Source of the DNA: CBDHEY01 sp965262305
GTDB taxonomy: Bacteria; Pseudomonadota; Gammaproteobacteria; Pseudomonadales; Cellvibrionaceae
Assembly (NCBI GenBank): GCA_965262305.1
Contig: CBDHEY010000004.1
Coordinates: forward strand, 1,612,001 to 1,676,000
DNA: 64,000 bases
Direction of reading: 5' to 3'
Position 1 is the stretch's first letter. Each line of letters opens with the position of its first letter. Of this stretch, positions 48,121 through 56,156 are shown in pieces. The notes under the pieces were generated by a model. It was not told where the DNA came from. It did not search any database and worked only from the letters and a program-made list of their open reading frames with translations. The position numbers and the translations under genes are program-made.

Positions 48121-48906
48121 ATGTCTAATGTATTATTTCTTTCTCATGGTGGTGGACCTCTTCCGCTTTTAGGCGATCGATCCCACAATGAAATGATTGA
48201 GAATTTAAAACTCATTCGCTCCATTATTGATACTCCAGAAAGTATTGTACTAATAAGTGCCCATTGGGAAGAGGATATTCCAGTGTTAACTGGTGCTGAA
48301 CGACCAGAGCTCATATACGATTATCATGGTTTTCCTAAGGAATCTTATGAATTGAAATACCCCGCTCCTGGTTCGCCTGAACTTGCTTTAAGAATTTCTG
48401 ATCTGTTGAGCAAAGAGAAAATTGTTAATCGTGTAACAAATGACAGAGGCTTCGATCATGGCTTATTTGTTCCACTTAAAATACTTTATCCCGAAGCGAA
48501 TATTCCTTGCGTTCAGTTGTCATTAGTCAAGAACTTAGATGCTAAGACACATATAGAAATAGGAAAGGCATTATCTTCGATTTTGCCAGAGAATATTTTG
48601 ATTATTGGTTCGGGGTTTTCTTTTCATAATCTCCAAGCTTTTTTCAACCCTACCAATGGTCCAGATAAAGATAATGTCGATTTTGAAAAATGGTTAATTG
48701 ATACTTGTTCTAGCGCTAATTTATCTGAACAAGAGAGAAAGAATCGTTTGATTAACTGGAAAAAAGCACCAGGTGCAAGATACTGTCATCCACGAGAAGA
48801 GCACTTAATGCCGTTGCACGTGTGTTATGGCATAACGCAAAGGCCTTGCTCCGAATTTTTCGAACTTCAAATTATGAATAAAAAAGCTAGCGTCTACCTA
48901 TGGTAA
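48121..48906 (+). CDS. DODA-type extradiol ring-cleavage dioxygenase (YgiD-like)
   Basis: This 261-residue protein belongs to the class III extradiol dioxygenase family that includes plant DOPA dioxygenase and E. coli YgiD. Likely metal or catalytic histidines are H9 (LSHGGGPLP), H48 (SAHWEED), H113 (FDHGLFVPL) and a C-terminal group H223, H228 and H233 (HPREEHLMPLH). The substrate is probably a catechol, which is inference from the family. The next gene starts inside its last codons (7-base overlap), so the two are translated together. Confidence 0.9.
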   Translation: MSNVLFLSHGGGPLPLLGDRSHNEMIENLKLIRSIIDTPESIVLISAHWEEDIPVLTGAERPELIYDYHGFPKESYELKYPAPGSPELALRISDLLSKEKIVNRVTNDRGFDHGLFVPLKILYPEANIPCVQLSLVKNLDAKTHIEIGKALSSILPENILIIGSGFSFHNLQAFFNPTNGPDKDNVDFEKWLIDTCSSANLSEQERKNRLINWKKAPGARYCHPREEHLMPLHVCYGITQRPCSEFFELQIMNKKASVYLW

Positions 48907-49601
48907 AACTATTTTTAGTTTTTACTGCATCGCTATTTTTTTTAATCGCGTGTCATGCTTCCTTTATTAGAACTGTTGGGCCTAAGTTAACTGAAAGCGC
49001 CTTATTGAACTTTAAATGCAGTGAAAAAATAGTTGCACTGACTATCGACGATGGACCAGATGAAAAAACAACAAAGAAAATCTTAGATGTCTTAAATGAT
49101 AATGGCTCATCTGCTACCTTTTTTATTATTGGAAATAGGGCCGAGCCTGAATTATTGAAGGCGATCGTTGAATCCGGTAGCGAACTAGGGAACCATGGTT
49201 TTTCTGAAGAGCAACTTACTAATCTCGAAAAAACTAAAATCAGGGAGAGTATAAGTCGTACACACGCGATTTTATCAGAATATCAAGATATTAAATGGTT
49301 TCGACCAGCAAAAGGGCGCTACAACAATAGCATTTTGGAAGAAATTTCAAAGTTTGATTATAGGCTTGTATTAGCCGACGTTTACCCCTATGACCATTTA
49401 ATCTCATCCACCCGTTTTCATGACTGGTATATCCAACATTCTATTAAATCTGGATCGATAATTGTATTACATGATTTTTCCAATAAGGGAGTGCGTACCA
49501 TTGCCACTCTGCAAAAAGTACTCCCAGCAATAAAAAGAAAGGGTTATAAAGTTGTCTCGTTATCTCAGATGGAATTAAATGAGGCTTGTAAGTCCGGATA
49601 G
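48900..49601 (+). CDS. NodB-type polysaccharide deacetylase-like lipoprotein
   Basis: The 233-residue product has a hydrophobic N-terminus ending in a lipobox-like LIAC (Cys18), so it is probably exported and lipid-anchored. NodB-fold motifs are TIDDGPDE (D50, D51), GNHGFSEEQL (H99), WFRPAKGRYN, VLAD (D160) and IIVLHD (H191). The second metal histidine of the usual HxxxH motif is replaced by E103, so metal binding may be altered or activity lost. It overlaps the dioxygenase gene by seven bases. The substrate is unknown. Confidence 0.8.
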   Translation: MVKLFLVFTASLFFLIACHASFIRTVGPKLTESALLNFKCSEKIVALTIDDGPDEKTTKKILDVLNDNGSSATFFIIGNRAEPELLKAIVESGSELGNHGFSEEQLTNLEKTKIRESISRTHAILSEYQDIKWFRPAKGRYNNSILEEISKFDYRLVLADVYPYDHLISSTRFHDWYIQHSIKSGSIIVLHDFSNKGVRTIATLQKVLPAIKRKGYKVVSLSQMELNEACKSG

Positions 49602-49682
49602 ATTCGAACTTTTAATTTTTAGGCGTAGTTTGAAATTATTGTGGCGCATATCGCTAGTGTTATTAATTTCCTCAATTCCCAT

Positions 49683-49701
49683 AATTAACCATGAGTTAAT
49701 T
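49683..49701. promoter_or_regulatory. inverted repeat upstream of the SDR gene
   Basis: AATTAAC and GTTAATT form a perfect 7-bp inverted repeat around CATGA, 25 bases before the SDR start. The size suits a dimeric regulator. No particular factor is suggested by the sequence. Confidence 0.3.
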
Positions 49702-49726
49702 GTTTAAATATCTAAGGGGAATCATC

Positions 49727-50686
49727 ATGGCAAACAAGCATGTAATTTGGTGCGACTCAGAGACACTAAATAAAAATATAACTGGAAATACATATATCGT
49801 AACTGGCGCAAACTCTGGTGTTGGCTTAGAGACCACTCGACAGCTTATTAAACAAGGCGGTCATGTTGTGATGGCGTGTCGCAGAGTCGAAGCTGCTGAA
49901 GAGGTCGCGAAGTCTTTCGCTGGATTAAAAGGTAGCTACGATATTATTCCTTGCGACCTTGCTGATCTTTCATCTGTTCATGAATTTGTTAAGATTTTTT
50001 TAGAAAGGTACGATCATCTTGAAGGATTAATGTGCAATGCTGGGCTTGTTGTCATGGAAAATAAACCAAAATATACCAAGGATGGATTTGAATATACCTG
50101 GGCATGCAACTATTTTGGACACTTCTTATTGATAGAATTGCTGCTGGATATTTTAAAAAAGAGTGCTCCGTCGCGAATTGGTATTTTGTCTTCAGTAATT
50201 CACGCAGGTAGCCCAAACAGCCGATACAAAGTAGACCTAGAAGACTTACATTACAAAAATCGTAAGTTCAACAACTTCGCTGCCTATGGCGAGGTTAAGC
50301 TCGCTGTTGTCCAGTATGCAATGGAGTTGGCGGATCGTTTAAAAGGTTCCGGTGTGACTACGGCGTCAATCCATCCTGGCTGGGCTAGATCTAATTTCGG
50401 AGGTAGCGGTTTTTTGATGAAGATCGTTCGAGTTGTGATGCTACCCTTTAGCTCTTCAATGACAAATAGTAACGAGGAATCAGCGCAAACATCACTTCAT
50501 TGTCTTTTGTCTGACGACGCGCCAAACCATTCCGGAGCCTACTTTAGCCAACACAGCGTGTTATATCGAGATAAAGAATGCAAGCAAGGTGGATGGCCAA
50601 TGAAATCACCTAATCCTCATGCATTAGATATGGTTGCTGCGAAAAATCTTGTAGAAGAGAGTAAAAAGCTAGTTGGTTTAAGCTAA
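49727..50686 (+). CDS. short-chain dehydrogenase/reductase (retinol/protochlorophyllide reductase-like)
   Basis: This 319-residue classical SDR has the NAD(P)-binding TGANSGVG (residues 26-33), the NAG motif in MCNAGLVV, a catalytic serine in GILSSVIHAG and YxxxK (Y187, K191). The HPGWARSNF segment after the active site and overall length resemble the retinol dehydrogenase/protochlorophyllide reductase-like group. The ATG with AAGGGGA upstream is chosen over a TTG nine codons earlier. The substrate is unknown. A terminator-like hairpin follows. Confidence 0.88.
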   Translation: MANKHVIWCDSETLNKNITGNTYIVTGANSGVGLETTRQLIKQGGHVVMACRRVEAAEEVAKSFAGLKGSYDIIPCDLADLSSVHEFVKIFLERYDHLEGLMCNAGLVVMENKPKYTKDGFEYTWACNYFGHFLLIELLLDILKKSAPSRIGILSSVIHAGSPNSRYKVDLEDLHYKNRKFNNFAAYGEVKLAVVQYAMELADRLKGSGVTTASIHPGWARSNFGGSGFLMKIVRVVMLPFSSSMTNSNEESAQTSLHCLLSDDAPNHSGAYFSQHSVLYRDKECKQGGWPMKSPNPHALDMVAAKNLVEESKKLVGLS

Positions 50687-50711
50687 CTTGCAATTTTAGC
50701 GGTGTTTAATA

Positions 50712-50740
50712 AAAATCGGCTAGTACAATCGGCCGATTTT
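50712..50740 (+). terminator. terminator after the SDR gene
   Basis: AAAATCGGC and GCCGATTTT form a perfect 9-bp stem with an 11-base loop. The flanking A and T runs are within the stem, so it could act in both directions. Confidence 0.7.
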
Positions 50741-51020
50741 CTACCGGAGGTTAAGCAAACAACTATTGTATTGTCTCACCGCGATTTCCGTCACTTCGGA
50801 AAAATCTATTTTTCCTTGTCCTCGCTTACAAACAATAACGTATTTATAAAATTTATCTCAATTCCATCAATTAAATAACATTTTAGTTACATCAGGTTTC
50901 AGAACGGAACACCATTTTTTTTCCTTCTTCTAATCAAATAGATGCCAACCTCGGTATCTTAAATTAGACAAATATTAATTGGTTTTTATTGAATAATAAT
51001 TAACTTTTCAGGAAAGCAAA
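50741..51020. other. AT-rich spacer before the collagen-like lipoprotein gene
   Basis: With the hairpin at 50712 this makes 334 gene-free bases. I see poly-T and poly-A tracts and no convincing promoter pair, small ORF or RNA fold. CAGGAAAG lies 9 bases before the next ATG as its ribosome site. Confidence 0.5.
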
Positions 51021-52532
51021 ATGAATACAAAATTTAAATATTTAGCTTGTATCGGTTTATTCTCGGTTTTGACAGCTTGTGGCGGAGATGATGGTTCGGA
51101 TGGTGATCTAGGCGCTACAGGTCCTCAGGGACCGATTGGTCCAGCAGGCCCTCAGGGCACGACAGGCTCTCAGGGTGATCAGGGTGTCGCTGGACCAGCG
51201 GGGCCTCAAGGCCCTGAAGGACCTGCAGGTCTCGATGGTTCAATTGTTGACGGTGCTGTTTACGTAATGACGAATGAATTTAATGATCAAGGTGATGGTA
51301 ATGCGATTTCAGCATTTACTCGAAACGACGACGGTACAATCGAGTTTCTTGGTCGTTACGGTACCAACGGGAATGGCAGTACTGATTTTGATGGTGGTGA
51401 AGGTTTAGATCCACTTATTTCGGCTTATTCTTTAATAGCAACACCAGATCAACGTTTTTTACTTTCAGTTAATGCTGGGAGTAGCACGATTACTTCTTTT
51501 AGAATTAACAATGATTTTACTTTAACGTTAGTTGATGTTGAAACGACTGACCCTACCGCAACAGGTGCAATCGGACCAAATAGTATTGCTTATCATGAAG
51601 GCTTGGTCTATGTCACAAATATTGACGCGGATGGTACTATGGGAGAACCTGTCCAAGAGGGAAGTGTAACTGGCTATGAGTTAACTGAGTCTGGACAACT
51701 TCGCCCAATTCCGGGTTCTACTCGAGAATTAAATAATAGACCTTCCGCTGTCAGATTTTCTCCTGGAGGAGATTACCTCTTAGTTGCGAGTATTAATTCA
51801 GGCTCATCTGCGCTAGAAAGCGATAACCAAGACGAATTAGTTGTGTATGGTGTAGACGCTGATGGCATTTTGTCAGCCGATCAAACCGACGGTGTTACGT
51901 CCACTTTACGGGATAACGTAGAAGGTAGAAACTTACCATCTGCGATTGGTTTTGAGCTTGTCGAACGGGATGGCGGAACATTTGTGGTTGTTACAGAAGC
52001 GCGAGAATTTCAACCGGACGGTGCACCGCCTGCTTTTGCTCAATTGCAAACGGGTTCTGTTTCAATTTGGCAGCTTATGGCGGGTGGAACGCTCGACCCT
52101 ATTCAACTTGATGTGCCTGCAAGCAGTGAAGCGGATAATCAACGCACAGCTTGTTGGATCGCTGTTTCACCTGATTCACAATACTTCTGGGTTTCAAATG
52201 CCTTAGATGCGTCTATTTCGGCATTTGGTTTTAGTGGCACTCCTGGAATGGTTGAGCTTCTCGATTTGGTAAATGGGCCTAATCAACCAACTAGCGACTT
52301 TGGATTGAATATGGATACGGTTCCACCCACCGGCGCATTTAGAGAATCAGATGGTTTTATTGATTTAGATATTAGTGATGATGGACGTTATGTGTATCAG
52401 CTATTTGGACTAACAGGTTCGATTGGTGTCTACGAAGTGGACGGTGCCGACTTAACTGAAATTCAGATCTATGACGGTGTGTCAACAGGCAATATTCCTC
52501 AGTTTGATACTCAAGGAATAGTGGCACTTTAA
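51021..52532 (+). CDS. lipoprotein with collagen-like stalk and beta-propeller domain
   Basis: The 503-residue product has a signal peptide ending in the lipobox LTAC (Cys20), followed by GGDD. Residues 28-75 are sixteen uninterrupted Gly-X-Y triplets (for example GPQGPIGPAGPQGTTGSQG), a collagen-like stalk. The rest is repeats of about 60 residues such as SLIATPDQRFLLSVN, AVRFSPGGDYLLVAS and WIAVSPDSQYFWVSN, typical of lactonase/YncE-type beta-propellers. Glycine after the lipid cysteine favours the outer membrane. A trimeric, stalked display of propellers on the cell surface is inference. Catalysis cannot be predicted. Confidence 0.85.
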   Translation: MNTKFKYLACIGLFSVLTACGGDDGSDGDLGATGPQGPIGPAGPQGTTGSQGDQGVAGPAGPQGPEGPAGLDGSIVDGAVYVMTNEFNDQGDGNAISAFTRNDDGTIEFLGRYGTNGNGSTDFDGGEGLDPLISAYSLIATPDQRFLLSVNAGSSTITSFRINNDFTLTLVDVETTDPTATGAIGPNSIAYHEGLVYVTNIDADGTMGEPVQEGSVTGYELTESGQLRPIPGSTRELNNRPSAVRFSPGGDYLLVASINSGSSALESDNQDELVVYGVDADGILSADQTDGVTSTLRDNVEGRNLPSAIGFELVERDGGTFVVVTEAREFQPDGAPPAFAQLQTGSVSIWQLMAGGTLDPIQLDVPASSEADNQRTACWIAVSPDSQYFWVSNALDASISAFGFSGTPGMVELLDLVNGPNQPTSDFGLNMDTVPPTGAFRESDGFIDLDISDDGRYVYQLFGLTGSIGVYEVDGADLTEIQIYDGVSTGNIPQFDTQGIVAL

Positions 52533-52556
52533 GTTCTTGGCCTAAAGTTCTAGCAC

Positions 52557-52599
52557 AACGACCTTAAACATCATATAGATAGCTAAGGTCGTTCTTCTT
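52557..52599 (+). terminator. terminator after the collagen-like lipoprotein gene
   Basis: AACGACCTTA and TAAGGTCGTT are a perfect 10-bp inverted repeat with a 17-base loop, followed by CTTCTT. The T tract is interrupted, so efficiency is uncertain. Confidence 0.6.
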
Positions 52600-52617
52600 A
52601 CCAGTTTTTTCAGCCGT

Positions 52618-52803
52618 TTATTCTTTATATTTTACACCCCATTCTTTCAAAGCTTTTAAGGTAGGTCCTAAAGATTTTCCTTTATTACTCAGAAAGTATG
52701 AAGCTCGCGGCGGATGCTCAGAATACATTCTCTGCTCAACTACACCTATTTTCATTAAGCTTTTTAAACGGTTAGATAGGGTTTGCAAGTTAAGGAATCG
52801 AAT
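52618..52803 (-). pseudogene. remnant of an HxlR-family regulator (C-terminal part)
   Basis: On the minus strand an open stretch reads FLNLQTLSNRLKSLMKIGVV, then EQRMYSEHPPRASYFLSNKG and LKALKEWGVKYKE before TAA. This is the winged-helix half of HxlR-type regulators (SNRLK.L...G.VE...YSE.PPR..Y.L..KG). The N-terminal half is missing: an in-frame TAG lies immediately upstream and there is no start codon. It is divergent from a hydrolase remnant, the usual partner arrangement for such regulators. Confidence 0.8.
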
Positions 52804-52824
52804 CTATAGAGTCTATGTGGATAA

Positions 52825-53048
52825 CAACAAGCCTTTAATGAATATAGAGTTAACAGAGATGAATATAAAATCTACATTCGTGAGTTCGGGCACAATTTAA
52901 AAACCCTGAAATAACCTACGTTTTAATGCATGGTTTTCCTGATAGTTAACATCTATATGAACGTCTTGCTCCAGTTCTAGGTGAGACGAATCATGTTATA
53001 TTCTTTGACTTTATCGGATGGGGAAATTCAGATAAGCCATATTTTGTA
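52825..53048 (+). pseudogene. remnant of an alpha/beta-hydrolase gene
   Basis: Three frames in succession give one alpha/beta-hydrolase N-terminus: EYRVNRDEYKIYIREFGHNL, then YVLMHGFPD with the oxyanion-hole HG motif, then HLYERLAPVLGETNHVIFFD and GWGNSDKP. Two frameshifts and loss of everything after the first 75 or so residues (nucleophile and histidine included) make it non-functional. It lacks a start codon. Together with the HxlR remnant it marks a decayed regulator/enzyme locus between two intact lipoprotein genes. Confidence 0.8.
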
Positions 53049-53051
53049 TAA

Positions 53052-53072
53052 TCAGCGATTGTTAATCGCTGA
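53052..53072 (-). terminator. hairpin at the end of the lipase gene
   Basis: TCAGCGATT and AATCGCTGA form a perfect 9-bp stem with a 3-base loop that includes the lipase stop codon. On the minus strand there is no good T tract after it, so it may protect the 3' end rather than terminate. Confidence 0.4.
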
Positions 53073-55962
53073 CTGATTCGCTAAACAAGTTAAGTACTGT
53101 CGCAACTATGTCAAAAAATACCGCAGGGTTATCCGCAGAAATAGGTGTGCTATGGTTACCTTCGCTATAACGTGTAACAGTTACCGATGGATCACCATCG
53201 TCAGTTTCGGAACCTGTTTCAACCGCACGGAATTGTGCTATTAGTGGCTCTGTTCCAGCGAGTGGAGCTGGAAAACCATCGATCACAAATCCTGTATCCG
53301 GCACGGTTAATTGTAGAGGGCCAAATTGATTTCCCCAAATACTATCAGCCGCGTTAGGTATTGTTTGGTCTGGTAAATTTGTAGTGCCTCCGTCACCGAT
53401 AATTTCTGAAAGAAAAACACCGATATCAGAGTTTTGATCGGAGAGCGATGTGGCGAAATTCAGTGGATCGATGGAGTCCAGCACACCTTGATAAGTACTT
53501 AAATAGGCTTCTAGTGCACTGTTCCCCTGGGCAATTGCTCCATCACTAGCAATTTCGAGACCCTGTAAAATCGTCGCAGCAAACGCATTTGAATTAGTGA
53601 GTAATCGAGGGATCCCTCCGCCTGTGTTGAAAGCAGCTAACCCTTTTATTTTCGGTAGTCCATTAAAGGGACTGCTTTGGACTTTTTCTGAATTGTTTAT
53701 CGCAACGAAAGGAATCCCGTTAATAGCCCCAAGAGACATAGCAGCGACAAAAACATTATTTGGGTCTAACTCATTTGGAGTGCCGTCGCCATTCAAATCC
53801 ATAGAATCTAATGAGGCGTTAAGGTTGAGCATATCGACCACAAGCTGACGTAGGTTATCTCGTGCTTTTCCGAAGTCAACTAAGTTTATAAATAATGACC
53901 CTGATTCTCCGACTCCAGCGGAATAATCCATTTGTATCGGCAGGTTTTGTAGGTTTGCGGTGAGATCAAAATGCCTTTCTGTGACATCCAGCGAAGGTGA
54001 GTTAGGGGAGTCAGTTGGAACATTCGGAACAATTGTGGTGTTTGGATCGTTATAGCTGGTTAGCCCGGGCACAATGCTTCCGACGGCTGCTATACCGTGA
54101 AGTGGTTGGTCTATTGCGACGGTAGCAAAACATGGAAGGCCTGTAGGCATAAATGTGTTTTGATCAACACAAGCAAATGCGAGCGCATTGGCTAGGCTCA
54201 AGGAAGCGCTTCGATCAGACCTGATACCGTGTATATACAAAACAACTGGCCAGCCGTTTTCAGGACGCGTAATACCAAGAGGGCCAAGCGTTGCTTCATC
54301 AGGTGTCGTAACCAGAACTGGTACTCGCGTATTGTCGTCGAGCTCTGGAAATGGATATCGATAAGTAATTTGATTTGATGGCGGCGTGCTATTGGCCGGT
54401 GCACCGTTTGCGGCATCCAAAAAACTACCAATTGCAGTACTTGCTTGCCAGCGACCTGTGAGCACAAGAGAGGGGTTTTCAGTTGGGTTAGCAATAAATT
54501 GAGGTAAATTAATTTCGCCTTGGTAGACACTCGCAGGAGCCTCTAAAAGACTATTTATTTCGTTAGCCGAGTCTACGCGGAAGAATAGTGATTCTCTGGA
54601 TTGCGGTAATGGAAAAAGATTGGCTGGGTTTCCACCTACGGCAGTCGCAAGTGCCGATACTGTGCCTTGTGCCTCTTGAGCTAAGGTTATCCCATCACTA
54701 TTTGCAGTTATGACTGCCGCCTCAGCTGCAGCGCTTTGAATGATAAATGTCGCTGTTGCATCATCGGTAAAATTCGAAAGCGTTGCGCCCGCAGTAACTG
54801 CATTTGAAATAGCCTCGTTGAAAAGAGGATTCGGTGCATCGCTAATTATAGGTGATGTCAGTAAGAGATTGAGGGTTGCAATAACCGTATTATCTGTCTC
54901 TGAGAGAGAAGCATTTAAGGTTCCAGATAGGTTGTATGTGCCATCTACCACTTTTGATATTGCATCCTTGCGTGCATCTATAACAAAGGTTTCTTCGAAA
55001 AAGACTTCTGGAGCCGCAATCGATTCGAGAACATCTTTAGTGCCACCTGTTGTGAAAGTGAAACTGGCTATAATATCGCTAGCAGTGAGAGCTCTAGATT
55101 CTATTTGCGCACTTGTGAAAACTTGTTGTTTAAATCCGAAGTAACCCGATGCAAGTCGTTCCCAGCCTAGTATTGCCTCTCGAACCGGCGCCAATAAATT
55201 ACTTGTACTACCAAAACGCGAAAGGTCTTCGTCTGGGTTGCGCAAGCTATCGTATGCGATAGATGCAGCGATAGGATTCCCGTCACTATCTGTCACATTA
55301 GTGATGACAACCAAATATTTTGTTTTTGGCGCGAGAGGGCGAATAGGGCTAATTCTGATGACGTTGTTTGTGCCGCCGTCTTGGCTCAGAATTTCAGCCC
55401 TGGCCGTTGGGTTCGCTAGATCCGCCAGCGTCGAGGTATCGGCTAAAGCCACCGCGCGCTGGTAGCTAATGGCTTCTGCTAAACTGGGGATTTCCCCTTC
55501 CACTTGCAAAACGCTGTCTCCACTTGGATAAATGAGTGGCAGTAAAAAGATGTTTTGATTGGGGTTTGGCAAGATTGCGCCGTTTAGAGAAATAAAGTTG
55601 GCAGTATCAAGCGTTTGATTTGGATCTAAACTACCTTCAACAAAGACGTCAATGGGTGCAATTGTGGAGGCCCCATCAAGTAAATCAATCCCAGAAATGA
55701 CAGGATTAGCGGCTTCTTCCGCGAGGCAATCTTGATCACCATCATCACAGCTACTCACACTAAGGGTTCCGTCAGCGTTCTCACCCTGTTCAAATAACAA
55801 ATCATTAGGTAGGGGAAGTTCGCTGCTTGCGGGACTAAATATAACGCGAGTTTGATTGGCTGGTGCCACTTCGAGGGTTGCTTGATCATCACCCCCACAG
55901 GCAGTTAGTAGCAACGCGGAAACCGAAAGGCAAACAAAGGCTCTCTTTCTTAGCATTTTCAT
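53062..55962 (-). CDS. large surface lipoprotein, VolA/Pla-1-type lipase
   Basis: The 966-residue product has a signal peptide ending in lipobox LTAC and then GGDD, identical to the neighbouring collagen-like lipoprotein. The N-terminal two thirds are secreted-type, Asp/Asn/Ser-rich sequence. The C-terminal third is an alpha/beta-hydrolase domain with VVLYIHGIRSDRSAS (oxyanion loop), the nucleophile elbow AAMSLGAINGIP (S743, with Ala in place of the first Gly of GxSxG) and a late histidine in YSEGNHSTP. It resembles Pla-1/cef lipases and Vibrio VolA, a surface lysophospholipase. Substrate and surface exposure are inference. Confidence 0.82.
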   Translation of the reverse strand: MKMLRKRAFVCLSVSALLLTACGGDDQATLEVAPANQTRVIFSPASSELPLPNDLLFEQGENADGTLSVSSCDDGDQDCLAEEAANPVISGIDLLDGASTIAPIDVFVEGSLDPNQTLDTANFISLNGAILPNPNQNIFLLPLIYPSGDSVLQVEGEIPSLAEAISYQRAVALADTSTLADLANPTARAEILSQDGGTNNVIRISPIRPLAPKTKYLVVITNVTDSDGNPIAASIAYDSLRNPDEDLSRFGSTSNLLAPVREAILGWERLASGYFGFKQQVFTSAQIESRALTASDIIASFTFTTGGTKDVLESIAAPEVFFEETFVIDARKDAISKVVDGTYNLSGTLNASLSETDNTVIATLNLLLTSPIISDAPNPLFNEAISNAVTAGATLSNFTDDATATFIIQSAAAEAAVITANSDGITLAQEAQGTVSALATAVGGNPANLFPLPQSRESLFFRVDSANEINSLLEAPASVYQGEINLPQFIANPTENPSLVLTGRWQASTAIGSFLDAANGAPANSTPPSNQITYRYPFPELDDNTRVPVLVTTPDEATLGPLGITRPENGWPVVLYIHGIRSDRSASLSLANALAFACVDQNTFMPTGLPCFATVAIDQPLHGIAAVGSIVPGLTSYNDPNTTIVPNVPTDSPNSPSLDVTERHFDLTANLQNLPIQMDYSAGVGESGSLFINLVDFGKARDNLRQLVVDMLNLNASLDSMDLNGDGTPNELDPNNVFVAAMSLGAINGIPFVAINNSEKVQSSPFNGLPKIKGLAAFNTGGGIPRLLTNSNAFAATILQGLEIASDGAIAQGNSALEAYLSTYQGVLDSIDPLNFATSLSDQNSDIGVFLSEIIGDGGTTNLPDQTIPNAADSIWGNQFGPLQLTVPDTGFVIDGFPAPLAGTEPLIAQFRAVETGSETDDGDPSVTVTRYSEGNHSTPISADNPAVFFDIVATVLNLFSESVSD

Positions 55963-55983
55963 TGTCTCTTATTATTATTGAGT

Positions 55984-56081
55984 GGAGTAATGTATCTCGA
56001 AGAGACATTGAGTCATTATAGAGATGTTCTTCGATCGAGTGTTTCTCATCACTCTTGTTATATAACTTGTTACATTACTCC
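55984..56081. repeat. nested inverted repeats upstream of the lipase gene
   Basis: GGAGTAATGTA (55984-55994) and TACATTACTCC (56071-56081) are perfect 11-base arms 76 bases apart. Inside lie TCGAAGA (55997-56003) with TCTTCGA (56028-56034) and the palindrome GTTATATAAC near 56057-56066. The block occupies the spacer between uvrA and the lipase gene, that is, the lipase promoter or leader. A TATAAT box on the minus strand (56020-56015) lies inside it with no good -35 box. Confidence 0.55.
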
Positions 56082-56156
56082 TTTATAAAATATTAGCAAC
56101 CTTGCGAATATTTTCTAGAAGTTAAGATGATTTATACTGCCTTTGGTTCGCAAATT

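Noticed and set aside
51105..51245. Collagen-encoding region as a DNA tandem repeat or CRISPR-like array
   Set aside because: The periodicity is nine bases from Gly-X-Y codons; there are no spacers and the repeat is at protein level.
53597..55465. Plus-strand ORFs of 75 to 134 codons opposite the lipase gene
   Set aside because: Shadows of the lipase reading frame without start signals.
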